Both the position numbers and the translations under genes were made by a program. Below are positions 19,053 through 27,297 of a stretch of 64,000 nucleotides of DNA, one piece after another; positions within the stretch are counted from its first letter, which is position 1, and the number at the start of each line of letters is the position of its first letter. Under the pieces are notes generated by a model. The model was given only the letters and a program-made list of their open reading frames with translations, was not told where the DNA came from and did no database searches. The stretch covers positions 4,030,001 through 4,094,000 of the forward strand of contig NZ_CP011131.1 of assembly GCF_001442805.1 (NCBI RefSeq), read 5' to 3'. The stretch is from Lysobacter gummosus (lineage in GTDB: Bacteria; Pseudomonadota; Gammaproteobacteria; Xanthomonadales; Xanthomonadaceae).

Positions 19053-20078
19053 TCAACGGTTCAGGGCCTGTAGCAGGCGCGCGCGCAGTTCGCGGGCGCG
19101 CAGTTCGTCGATCGGCGCGAGCATGCCGCGCGCGGCTTCCGGTATATGCGCCGCGGTCTGCGCGTCGGCATCGAATACGTAATGACGGAACACTTCGCGC
19201 CAGACCTCGCGCTGCTCCGGCGGCAGATCGCGCACGCTCATGATCGCGAGCATCAGCGCGTTCATCGGCGTGTCCATCCACTTCGGCGACTGTCGCCACC
19301 AGTAGTTGACCAGCACGTTGAACGCGTCCAGGGCTTCGATGTGATGCCACCACATGCTCGGGATCAGCACCGCGTCGCCGGGCGCGAGTTCGGCGCTCTG
19401 CGCATGGCGCAGGGCTTCGGCGAACTTCGGGAAACGCTGCTCATCGTGCCGGTAATCGGGCGCGGCGAAATCGACCAGACTCACCGCCTGCCCGGCCGGC
19501 GTGCGGTCGAGCGGCCCGATATACAGGTTCTGCAACTGATCCGGCGGAAACAGCGTCACGCGGCGCCGGCCGGCGACCACGCAGGCGATGTTGTCCGGCA
19601 CGTCCTGATGCGCGGGAATGCGGGTGCGGTTGCCGATCCAGATGCTCGCCAAGGGTTGCAGCGCGCCGAATCCGAAATCGTTGTGGTCGCGCAAGCCCGG
19701 CAGCCAGGTGTCGATGGTGGTCGAGCCGACATAAAGCGTCGGCGCCGCCGGATCGTCGAGCTGCCGCAGCAAGGTATCGAGCACGACCGGCAGCGGCGCC
19801 CGTTCCTGCGTGAAGCTGAAGCCTTGCAGGTCTTCGCGATAGGAAATCCGTCCGCCGGCCTGCGCCGGCGCCACGCTGACCGTCACCGGCGTGTCGCGCG
19901 CGAAATCCTTGAGGTAGCCGATCGCCTCCGGCGCCGAAGCGGCGCCGGCGCGGGCGATCGGCCAGTTCGCGGCCACGCCGCGCAGGACGTAGGGCCGGGT
20001 CGGATGCAGCAGTGACGGCGGCAGCGCCGCCGCGTCGATGCCGTGGAGTTCTTCGATGGCCTCAACAAGCGGCGGCAT
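19053..20078 (-). CDS. JmjC/cupin-like Fe(II)-dependent oxygenase candidate
   Basis: 341 residues. The core is a Cupin_8/JmjC fold: the first metal pair is HQD in RIPAHQDVPDNIACVV, followed by RRRVTLFPPDQLQNLY and a distal His in SMWWHHIEALDAFN. These suit an Fe(II)/2-oxoglutarate hydroxylase, but no substrate is known. The start overlaps the SapC gene by 17 bases, so the two are tightly coupled. Cupin-like proteins of this type accompany SapC and a halogenase-family protein beside TonB receptors in Caulobacter and xanthomonads. A related cupin-like protein occurs again in the EPS island at 27.3 kb. Confidence 0.82.
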   Translation of the reverse strand: MPPLVEAIEELHGIDAAALPPSLLHPTRPYVLRGVAANWPIARAGAASAPEAIGYLKDFARDTPVTVSVAPAQAGGRISYREDLQGFSFTQERAPLPVVLDTLLRQLDDPAAPTLYVGSTTIDTWLPGLRDHNDFGFGALQPLASIWIGNRTRIPAHQDVPDNIACVVAGRRRVTLFPPDQLQNLYIGPLDRTPAGQAVSLVDFAAPDYRHDEQRFPKFAEALRHAQSAELAPGDAVLIPSMWWHHIEALDAFNVLVNYWWRQSPKWMDTPMNALMLAIMSVRDLPPEQREVWREVFRHYVFDADAQTAAHIPEAARGMLAPIDELRARELRARLLQALNR

Positions 20079-20775
20079 GACGGCGGTTCATCCGTTCGAT
20101 CAGGTCGCGCAAGTGCGACATCGACGCCAACGCCATGTACGCCGCCTCCAGATAACCGGACTGCGACAGCTCTTGCAGCACAGCGCCATCGAGTGCGCGC
20201 AGGCGTTGTTCGTCGATGGTGTGGAAGCCGGACAGGCGGTGCTGCGAGCGATCGCCCAGCTGGAAGTCGAATGCGAACGGTTCCAGCAACTCATGGCGCA
20301 GCAGCGCGGCGATGAAGCCGGCGTTGTCCTGCAGGCCGTCGTGCAGCGTGCGCAGGACCGAGGCCATGCGCTCCAGGTACGCGGTGGTGCCGCCGTGTTC
20401 GAGGAACAGCGCCTCGCCCTGCGAGCCGCCGCGGGCGACGCGCGGGTGCGCCAGATCGACGTGGATCATCGGCTCCTCGTCGGCGATGCCGATCAGGAAC
20501 GGCAGGCGCTCGACCGCGATCGGCAGGCAGTGCGCGTCCCAGCGCTCACCGTCGAGAAACAGATTCTCGTTCTGCCGCAGGCCGAGCAGCGCCACCGGCA
20601 GGAAGCCGCCCTCGGCGGTCTTCTGGAACACCAGCGGGTAATAGGCCTGAAGTTCGCGGAACTCGCGGAAGAAGGTCGGCGCCAACATCGTGTCGTCGCC
20701 GTAGCGCGCGCCGCGGGCGGTGATCACGCGCAGGTCGTGGTGATCGATGTTGTTGAGCAATACGGCTTGGGACAT
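20062..20775 (-). CDS. SapC family protein
   Basis: 237 residues beginning MSQAVLLNNIDHHDLRV, with the family features FFREFRELQAYYPLVFQK and GFLPVALLGLRQNENLFLDG. SapC was first named from a Campylobacter S-layer locus, but in Gram-negative carbohydrate loci its role is unknown. No signal peptide or membrane segment is visible, so it is probably cytoplasmic. It is the second gene of the TonB-receptor operon, about 250 bases after the receptor, and overlaps the cupin gene. Confidence 0.87.
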   Translation of the reverse strand: MSQAVLLNNIDHHDLRVITARGARYGDDTMLAPTFFREFRELQAYYPLVFQKTAEGGFLPVALLGLRQNENLFLDGERWDAHCLPIAVERLPFLIGIADEEPMIHVDLAHPRVARGGSQGEALFLEHGGTTAYLERMASVLRTLHDGLQDNAGFIAALLRHELLEPFAFDFQLGDRSQHRLSGFHTIDEQRLRALDGAVLQELSQSGYLEAAYMALASMSHLRDLIERMNRRHAAAC

Positions 20776-21027
20776 CGCGGTTTCCAGGATCGGTGCGGAC
20801 CGGACGGGACTGCGCCCAGCGGCCCGCGTTTCCGCAGCGGCGAGGTGTCCGCGGAGGATGTACCGGCAACGCGCCGAGGGGAAGGCCTCGCCCGCCGCCC
20901 GGATTGGGAACGGCGGGACGCGGCCGCGGACGATGTTCGCCGCGCCCCCGCCGCTGGCGACGCCCGGAACGGCCGCAACAACGGCGGCCCCGCGCGCGCC
21001 GACGGCAAGACGCCGCGGCCGCCGCGA

Positions 21028-24000
21028 TCAGAACTTGTAACGCACGCCGAACATGTAACGCGGCCCGGACTGATCGTAGGAGTACAGCTGGCGCTTGTTG
21101 CGACCGCGGGTGCGCATGGTCTCGTCGGTCACGTTGATGCCTTCCAGCGACAACACCAGGTTCTCCGTGACCGCGTAGCTGACGTTCATGTCCAGCTGGC
21201 CGTAGGCTTCCACGTAGATCGGGTTGGCGCCCTTGCCGTCGCCCAGCGAGGTCAGGAATTCGTCGCGCCAGTTGTAGGCCGCGCGCGCCTGCCACGGGCC
21301 CTTCTCGTAGAAGGCCACCACGTTCGCCGAATCGCTCAGGCCGGTCATCGCGAACTGCGTGCCCAGCCGGCCGTTGTCGTAGGTCAGGCCGGAATTGACG
21401 ATGGTGTAGTTCGCCGCCAGGCCGAAGCCGCTTTCGCCGAACACGTGCTGGATGTTGAATTCCCAACCGTCCAGGGTATCGGCGCGGTTGTTGACCGGCT
21501 CGGTGATGTTGAACGTCAGCACCGGATCGCCGGGCAGGCCGCTGATGGTGCCGGTGGGCGAGCCGTTGGCGCTCGTACCGGTCCGCACCACGCCGGGTTG
21601 GCCGTTGAAGGTGTTGAGGATGTAGTTGCGGATGCAGGCCCGGTCGGTGGCGGCGCAGCCGCCCGCGCCGATGGCCGCGTTCCAGTACGCACCGCTCGCC
21701 GGCGTATGCAGATCCGGATACGGTGTCTGGCGGCTGACCTGGTCGGCGATGAAGTTGTCGATGTTCTTGCGGAAGTAGCCGACCGACAGATAGCTCGATT
21801 CGCCGTAGTACCACTCGTAGGACAGATCGAAGTTGCGCGATTCCAGCGGCTTGAGGGCGGGATTGCCCGCGCCGCCGCCGCCGCCGTCGAAGCGCGCCTG
21901 GCCGCCGACGCCCAGCGCCGGGTTGAGGCTGCTCCAGTTCGGGCGGCCGATGGACTCGCCGTAGCTGGCGCGCAGCTTCATGTTCTCGGTCAGATCCACC
22001 GAGACGTCCAGGCTGGGCAGCCAGTACTTGTAGTCGCCGTCGAGCTTGCGGAACTCCGAGCCCGAATAGCGAATGATGAACTCGTTCTCCGAGACCCAGT
22101 CGATGCCCGCCGGCGCCGGCTGCAATGCCTGCGCCTTGACCTTGGTGCGCTCGTAGCGCACGCCGGCGGCGACGTTGACCGGCAGCTTCCAGTCGAAGGT
22201 ATTGCTCCACTGGACATAGAAGCTGCTCGACTTCTCGCGGACCTGGCTGTCGCCCACCGAACGGTTGGCGGCGCTGCCGGGAACCTGCGCGCCGCTGTAG
22301 TCGAACGAAGCGCGGTAATCGTCGCGAACGCCCTTGCCGCTCTTGACCCACGCGTCCTCGGCCAGCTGCCGCACCGTGTCGAAGTCGAACATGAAGAACG
22401 AATCGGTGAAGCGCGGATCGCGGCTGCCGCTGACGCCGTTGAAGTAGTCGCCCATGTGCTGCAACTGCCAGACCGAATCGGGGTAATCGTTGACGCTGGT
22501 GGCGCCGCCCCAGGTGTCGAGTTGGACGTTGGTGAAGGCCGAACGGTTTTCGTAATCGGTCGTGGCGACGCCGAAGTTGAGCTTGGAGTAGTCCTGGAAC
22601 TGGTACTCGCCGCTGGCCTGGAACTGTTCGATCTCGGCGCGCTGGCGATCGTTGCGGAACACCGAACCGGTCACCAGCATCTGCGCCGGATCGATGGCGT
22701 TCATGCCCGCCGGCAAGTGCAGCGTCAGCACCGGGAAATCGCGGCTGAAGTCGATGGTGTTGCCGGCGCGGAAGAAACCGGCGCTGGCCAGGGTGTTGCT
22801 CGAACCGTACGGGCTGTCGGGCAGCGAATCGGCCGTGGAGCGGTGGTAATCCAGGTTCAGGCTGAACTTGTCCGTCACGTTCCATTCGACATTGAGGCCG
22901 ACGGATTTGTTCTCGCGCTTCACCGCCGACTTGCCGGTGCCGTTGGCGAAGTCCGAATTGCCCGCGTAGCGCTCGTCGTAGGTCAGCGGCGAAGAACCCG
23001 AACCCGGCGTCCACGAGCTGACCCCCGGCGTGAAGTTCAGCCACACCGACATGTCGTTGCGCATCTGCTCGATTTTGTTTTGCGAGTAGGTGTAATCGAG
23101 CGTCGCGGTGAGGTCGTCGGTGGGCGCCCACTGGAAGGTGAGCTGGCTGTTGATGCGCTCGCGTTTCACCGAGTTGACGCTGTAGCCCAGGCTCTGCGGC
23201 ATCGAATAGACGTCGTTCGGGCCGGGACGGTTGGTAATGTTCTCCGAACCGGGCTGGCCCGGAAGCGGCAGCGCCGAGCCGGAGCCTTCGCCGCTGGCCA
23301 GCGGGGTGTCGATGAACGGACGCCAGCCGTTGCCGGAGGCCACGAACGCCGACGCCGAGCCGGATTCGCGCTTCTGGTAGTTCGCGCTCAGCGACACGCC
23401 GAAGCGGCCGTCGCCGAAGGTGTTGCTGAAGATGCCGGACGCGTCGGGCGTGACCGAGCTGCCGCGCAGGCCGCCCGGCAGATCGTCGTCCGAGCCGTCC
23501 CAGATGCCCTTGATGCCGGCATTGGCGTGCATGCCCGGATTGTCCAGCGGACGCGCGGTCTTGATGTTGATCGTGGCGCCGATGCCGCCGGTGGGCGTGG
23601 CGGCGCGACTGGTCTTGTAGACCTCGACCGCGGAAATGGATTCGGCGGCCAGATCGCTGAATTCGAACGCGCGGCCGCCGGTGGCGGTCGGCATCTGCCG
23701 GCCGTTGAGCAGGACCAGGTTGAAATCCGGGCCGACGCCGCGCACGGTCACGCGCGAGCCTTCGCCGTTGCTGCGGTCGATCGACACGCCGCTGATGCGC
23801 TGCAGCGCCTCGGCCAGGTTGGTGTCGGGGAACTTGCCGATGTCCTCGGCGGCGATGCCATCGACGACGCCCTGCGCGTCGCGCTTGAGGTTCATCGACG
23901 AGGTCAGGCTTCCCTTGATGCCGGTGACGACGACAGTGTCGAGCGTCCTGGCTTCGTCCGCGGCGCCGGTGCGGCGCTGCGGTTCGGCGGCGGTGTCCGG

Positions 24001-24099
24001 CGCCGGTGTGGTGTTCTGTGCGTACACCGGCTGGGCAAGCGCCAACAGCAGTGCGGACGTCAACAGTGTGTGCCGCGGGGCAACACGCATTTGCTTCAT
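21028..24099 (-). CDS. TonB-dependent outer-membrane receptor (carbohydrate type)
   Basis: 1023 residues from the ATG at 24099, preceded by GGGGAGGAG. A signal peptide (ALLLALAQPVYA) is followed by a short TonB-box region (LDTVVVTGIKGSL) and a plug domain with DIGKFPDTNLAEALQRISGV and RVTVRGVGPDFNLVLLNGRQ, which mark the large Caulobacter/Xanthomonas carbohydrate-receptor group. The rest is a 22-strand barrel ending in a typical C-terminal Phe (GVRYKF). Known role: energised uptake of oligosaccharides across the outer membrane. It heads an operon with SapC, a cupin, a halogenase-family protein, GH5 and glucokinase, so a beta-glucan fragment is the likely cargo. A LacI-type operator overlaps its promoter. 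An in-frame start 29 codons upstream lies downstream of the predicted -10 but has no ribosome site. Confidence 0.93.
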   Translation of the reverse strand: MKQMRVAPRHTLLTSALLLALAQPVYAQNTTPAPDTAAEPQRRTGAADEARTLDTVVVTGIKGSLTSSMNLKRDAQGVVDGIAAEDIGKFPDTNLAEALQRISGVSIDRSNGEGSRVTVRGVGPDFNLVLLNGRQMPTATGGRAFEFSDLAAESISAVEVYKTSRAATPTGGIGATINIKTARPLDNPGMHANAGIKGIWDGSDDDLPGGLRGSSVTPDASGIFSNTFGDGRFGVSLSANYQKRESGSASAFVASGNGWRPFIDTPLASGEGSGSALPLPGQPGSENITNRPGPNDVYSMPQSLGYSVNSVKRERINSQLTFQWAPTDDLTATLDYTYSQNKIEQMRNDMSVWLNFTPGVSSWTPGSGSSPLTYDERYAGNSDFANGTGKSAVKRENKSVGLNVEWNVTDKFSLNLDYHRSTADSLPDSPYGSSNTLASAGFFRAGNTIDFSRDFPVLTLHLPAGMNAIDPAQMLVTGSVFRNDRQRAEIEQFQASGEYQFQDYSKLNFGVATTDYENRSAFTNVQLDTWGGATSVNDYPDSVWQLQHMGDYFNGVSGSRDPRFTDSFFMFDFDTVRQLAEDAWVKSGKGVRDDYRASFDYSGAQVPGSAANRSVGDSQVREKSSSFYVQWSNTFDWKLPVNVAAGVRYERTKVKAQALQPAPAGIDWVSENEFIIRYSGSEFRKLDGDYKYWLPSLDVSVDLTENMKLRASYGESIGRPNWSSLNPALGVGGQARFDGGGGGAGNPALKPLESRNFDLSYEWYYGESSYLSVGYFRKNIDNFIADQVSRQTPYPDLHTPASGAYWNAAIGAGGCAATDRACIRNYILNTFNGQPGVVRTGTSANGSPTGTISGLPGDPVLTFNITEPVNNRADTLDGWEFNIQHVFGESGFGLAANYTIVNSGLTYDNGRLGTQFAMTGLSDSANVVAFYEKGPWQARAAYNWRDEFLTSLGDGKGANPIYVEAYGQLDMNVSYAVTENLVLSLEGINVTDETMRTRGRNKRQLYSYDQSGPRYMFGVRYKF

Positions 24100-24564
24100 C
24101 GAAACTCCTCCCCAGGATCGCACGATGGATATGCAGGCACGTCCTGCCACGCCCTTCTGTACCGCGGGGCGATTTGACACGCGCATGACAGCGCTGTCAA
24201 TAAATCCGGACTCGCGCGATAAAGGATTCGAAAGAAAGCGGTTTTTTGCCCGTTTTATTTGCCGCGGCGCAACATGGAGCGCGCGCGAATCGACCTTTTC
24301 CGCCAGCGCGAACGGACCGCACGCGCACGCGCATGACTCGGCGCGACGATGTGTGACGCGCGACGGATTTCGAATGGGTGCTGGCGCGACGAAGTGCGCT
24401 CGGCGCCGCTAGCGCGCTAGCGCGGCACTCGAGCGTCCACGCTCGCCGACCGGGCTCGCAATCGATCGACGACGATGGGACGCCGATCCTTCGCCACATA
24501 GCCGTCGCTCCGGCCCTGCCGCCGGGGCATGCGTGCGGCGACACTCATGGCCCCAGGCCGCCGA
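24100..24564. other. Intergenic region between galE and the TonB-receptor operon
   Basis: 465 bases. The left part holds the receptor leader, promoter and operator (listed separately). Further right is a second perfect 14-bp palindrome, GCTAGCGCGCTAGC (24408-24421), of unknown role, near the galE stop. No terminator for galE is visible, and the open frames here look non-coding. Confidence 0.5.
24172..24200 (-). promoter_or_regulatory. Promoter and LacI-type operator of the TonB-receptor/GH5/glk operon
   Basis: On the minus strand a perfect -35 TTGACA (24200-24195) is followed after 17 bases by TCAAAT (24177-24172), a four-of-six -10. A perfect 14-bp palindrome TGACAGCGCTGTCA (24186-24199) overlaps the -35, the classical place for a repressor. 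Its even symmetry with central GCGC is typical of LacI-family sites, for example the CebR site TGGGAGCGCTCCCA. The leader to the receptor ATG is about 65 bases. No LacI-type gene is in this window. Confidence 0.7.
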
Positions 24565-25608
24565 TCAGAATCCAGGATCGCGATGCCAGCGGTATGCGCT
24601 CTCGATGATGCGTTCGATACCGGTATAACGCGGCGTCCAGCCCAGATGGACGCGCGCGGCCTGGCTCGACGCGACCAGTACCGCCGGATCGCCGTGGCGT
24701 CGCGGCAGGACGCGATATTCGATGTCGCGTCCCATGACTTGCGATGCCGCGCGAATGACTTGCAGCACGCTGAACCCGGCATCGTTTCCGAGATTGAAAC
24801 AGTGCGCGCCCTCGTTGCCGTCCATCCAGTCCAAGGCGCGAATATGCGCGTCGGCCAGATCCAGCACGTGCACGTAGTCGCGAACGCAAGTCCCGTCGGT
24901 GGTGCCGTAGTCGTCGCCGAACACATTGAGCGCGCCGCCCTGCCCCAGCCCTGCGCGGATCACGTTGGGGATCAGATGCGTTTCGGGATCGTGCGATTCG
25001 CCGATGCCGGCCTCCGCCGCCGCGCCGGCCGCATTGAAGTAACGCAGCGACACCGAGCGCAGACCGTAGGCCTGCGCGGCGTCGGCGAGGATACGCTCGA
25101 CCATCAGCTTGCTGGCGCCGTAGGGATTGATCGGCGCTTTGGGATGCGCTTCGTCGATTCTTTCGCCGATCGGGTGGCCGAACACCGCGGCAGATGAGGA
25201 AAATACCAACTTGCCGACACCATGCCGATGCATGACGCGCAGCAGATTCAGACTGCCCACGACATTGTTGTCGTAATAGTCGTAAGGCGCGATTACCGAC
25301 TCGCCGACCAGCGAGCGCGCGCAGAAATGCATCACCGCATCGACCGGCCGCGCGAACGCGGCATCGAGCGATTGCGGCTGCAGCAGATCGGCGTCGATCC
25401 ATCGCCCCCAACGCAAGGCTTCGCGATGGCCGGTGCTCAGATTGTCGAGCACGCTGACTTCGAATCCCTGCTGCGCGAGCGCATAAGCGGCGTGCGCGCC
25501 GATATAACCGGCACCGCCGCAAACCAGGATATGGCGCGTCCGGCGCGTGTCGGCCGAAGCAGGAACGCAGCTCGTCCCGGGCCGCGGCCCGGGTGAAGAA
25601 AATGTCAC
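24565..25608 (-). CDS. galE: UDP-glucose 4-epimerase
   Basis: 347 residues. Interconverts UDP-glucose and UDP-galactose, supplying galactose units for EPS or LPS. The NAD motif is GGAGYIGAHAAYAL, the catalytic Ser lies in FSSSAAVFG and Tyr/Lys in NPYGASKLM; a NLGNDAGFSV substrate-binding segment follows. The start is a GTG at 25608 with AAAGGA correctly spaced before it, which includes an N-terminal extension of about 25 residues ahead of the Rossmann fold. That extension is encoded partly by an 18-bp perfect palindrome. The gene faces away from the flippase gene and shares with it an upstream region containing a Clp/CRP-like site. Confidence 0.93.
   Translation of the reverse strand: MTFSSPGPRPGTSCVPASADTRRTRHILVCGGAGYIGAHAAYALAQQGFEVSVLDNLSTGHREALRWGRWIDADLLQPQSLDAAFARPVDAVMHFCARSLVGESVIAPYDYYDNNVVGSLNLLRVMHRHGVGKLVFSSSAAVFGHPIGERIDEAHPKAPINPYGASKLMVERILADAAQAYGLRSVSLRYFNAAGAAAEAGIGESHDPETHLIPNVIRAGLGQGGALNVFGDDYGTTDGTCVRDYVHVLDLADAHIRALDWMDGNEGAHCFNLGNDAGFSVLQVIRAASQVMGRDIEYRVLPRRHGDPAVLVASSQAARVHLGWTPRYTGIERIIESAYRWHRDPGF
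25577..25594. other. 18-bp perfect GC palindrome inside the galE start region
   Basis: CCCGGGCCGCGGCCCGGG is fully self-complementary and begins about five codons after the galE GTG. It encodes Pro-Gly-Pro-Arg-Pro-Gly in the nonconserved extension. It could fold in the mRNA and hinder translation, or be a chance product of GC-rich codons. Confidence 0.5.
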
Positions 25609-25702
25609 GAAATTCCTTTGAATCTGAAGCGATTACCTGGTTTTCCGCGGCGAACGCTTGTCGCTCCGGGTCGTTGCATGGGAGTATGCGGCACGCTTAA
25701 TT

Positions 25703-25728
25703 TGTGACGCAAATCACTTAAATATATT
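25703..25728 (+). promoter_or_regulatory. Clp/CRP-like site and -10 box between galE and the flippase gene
   Basis: TGTGACGCAAATCACT (25703-25718) matches TGTGA-N6-TCACA at nine of ten positions. A TATATT (25723-25728) follows on the plus strand, about 110 bases before the flippase ATG, and an AT-rich stretch surrounds it. On the minus strand a CATACT (25688-25683) could serve galE. One site could thus serve both directions. Clp is the CRP-like regulator of xanthomonads and binds this consensus; binding here is inferred. Confidence 0.6.
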
Positions 25729-25840
25729 CAGACTTATGAATGAACTGGCTATCTAAGGACATGCGTCGGCCAGTGGGCGGCAACCGTCCCCAACCGAACA
25801 CCGCGGACGCCGCGACGGACGCTGCCGGCATGAACGCGGC

Positions 25841-27286
25841 ATGCTGATCCGTCAGACCGTTCTGTATCTGCCTGCGCAATTGCTCGGCCCTCTGGCCCAG
25901 CTCGCGGCCATCGTGCTGTGGACGCATTGGCTGGATCCGAACGAATTCGGCCTGTTCACCTTGGCGCTGGCGACGCAGGAAGCGGTGTACTTGCTGTTCC
26001 TGGCGTTCTGGTCCTACTTCCTGCTGCGTTTCCTGCCTGGCGCCGATACGGCCACGCGCGAACGCATGGATGCGATCGAGAGCTGGGTGTTCTTCGCCAA
26101 CGGCGCGCTGCAGGCGGCTACGCTGCTCGTGCTGTTGCGCTACGTCTGGCACGAATGGCCCGACGCGACCGTGCTGCTGACCTTGTTCGTATTCACGTTC
26201 ACCCGCTCGTACTGCACGCACCTGGCCGAGCGCGCCAAGGTCGCCAACGCGATCGGCGTATACACCGCCTTGCAGAGTGTCGGCCCGCTGGGCGGACTGA
26301 TCATCGGCTGGATCTGGGCCAGTTCGATGTCGAACGGTCCCGCGCAGATCGGCCCCACCCAGGTGCTGGCCGCCTACGCGATCGCGCAGACCCTCTCGCT
26401 GGTGTTCGCCGTGCCCAGCCTGCGCCTGAAATTGCATCTGCGCCGGCCCGACGCCGCGTTGCTGCGACGGATCTGCCTCTACGGCCTGCCGCTCGCCGTC
26501 AGCGGCGTGCTGGCCTGGGTGCCCGGCAACGGCATCCGCTTCGTGGTGGAACACGGCAAGGGCATCGCCGCGGTCGGCCTGTTCTCGGTCGGCTGGACCT
26601 TGGGCCAGCGCGCATGCGCGTTCGCCGCGATGCTGGTCACCGCGGCCGCGTTCCCGATCGCATTGCGCCTGGAAGCCGACGGCGAGAAGCACCGCGCGCT
26701 CGAACAACTCGCGCTCAACGGCGCGCTGCTGTGCGCGATCCTGCTGCCGACCGCGACCGGCCTGATACTGCTCGCGGACCCGCTGTCGCGTTTGGCGGTA
26801 TCGAGCCCGTATGTCGCCACGACGCTGAGCATCCTGCCCATCGCGACGCTCGCCGGCCTGGTCAAGAACCTGCGCAGCCACTTCGCCAATCAGCCGTTCC
26901 TGCTGGCGCAGAAAACCGGTTGGACCCTGGCGATCGACGCCATGGAAACCGGCTTGTTCCTGATCGGCGCGGCGATCGGCCTGCGCACGATGGGCCTGGC
27001 CGGCGCGGCCTGGGGCGCGTTCGCGGCGGTGCTGATCGGCGCGCTGGTGTCGTTCGTCATCGCCGTGCGCAAGCTCGACATGCCGGTACCGGTCGCGCAC
27101 TTGCTGCGCATCGTGCTGGCGACCGCGGCGATGGCCGCGACGCTGTCGTTACTGCCGCCGCTGTCGGGCTGGCCCACGTTGATCGGCGCGGTATTGCTCG
27201 GCGGCACGGTGTACGCGGCGACGCTCGCGCTGTGCTATCGCGGCCATCTGGGCAAGTTGCGCGGCTCTCTCAATCCCACCTCCTGA
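25841..27286 (+). CDS. Wzx-type polysaccharide flippase (MATE/MOP-like)
   Basis: 481 residues with about 12 hydrophobic segments spread along the chain and an N-terminal QTVLYLPAQLLGPLAQLAA helix typical of Wzx/GumJ-like exporters of the MOP superfamily. Role: moves lipid-linked sugar repeat units from the cytoplasmic to the periplasmic face of the inner membrane for Wzy polymerisation. It is first in a rightward three-gene set with a cupin and a GNAT-like protein, opposite the main EPS operon. No strong ribosome site is visible before the ATG. Confidence 0.85.
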   Translation: MLIRQTVLYLPAQLLGPLAQLAAIVLWTHWLDPNEFGLFTLALATQEAVYLLFLAFWSYFLLRFLPGADTATRERMDAIESWVFFANGALQAATLLVLLRYVWHEWPDATVLLTLFVFTFTRSYCTHLAERAKVANAIGVYTALQSVGPLGGLIIGWIWASSMSNGPAQIGPTQVLAAYAIAQTLSLVFAVPSLRLKLHLRRPDAALLRRICLYGLPLAVSGVLAWVPGNGIRFVVEHGKGIAAVGLFSVGWTLGQRACAFAAMLVTAAAFPIALRLEADGEKHRALEQLALNGALLCAILLPTATGLILLADPLSRLAVSSPYVATTLSILPIATLAGLVKNLRSHFANQPFLLAQKTGWTLAIDAMETGLFLIGAAIGLRTMGLAGAAWGAFAAVLIGALVSFVIAVRKLDMPVPVAHLLRIVLATAAMAATLSLLPPLSGWPTLIGAVLLGGTVYAATLALCYRGHLGKLRGSLNPTS

Positions 27287-27297
27287 AGATTCCCGAC

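Noticed and set aside
20038..24177. Plus-strand open frame of about 1,379 codons opposite the TonB receptor
   Set aside because: No recognisable domain, antisense to a receptor with signal peptide, plug and C-terminal Phe.
24197..24544. Small minus-strand open frame between galE and the TonB receptor
   Set aside because: It overlaps the receptor promoter and operator, has no ribosome site and an Arg/Ala/Ser-rich low-information translation.
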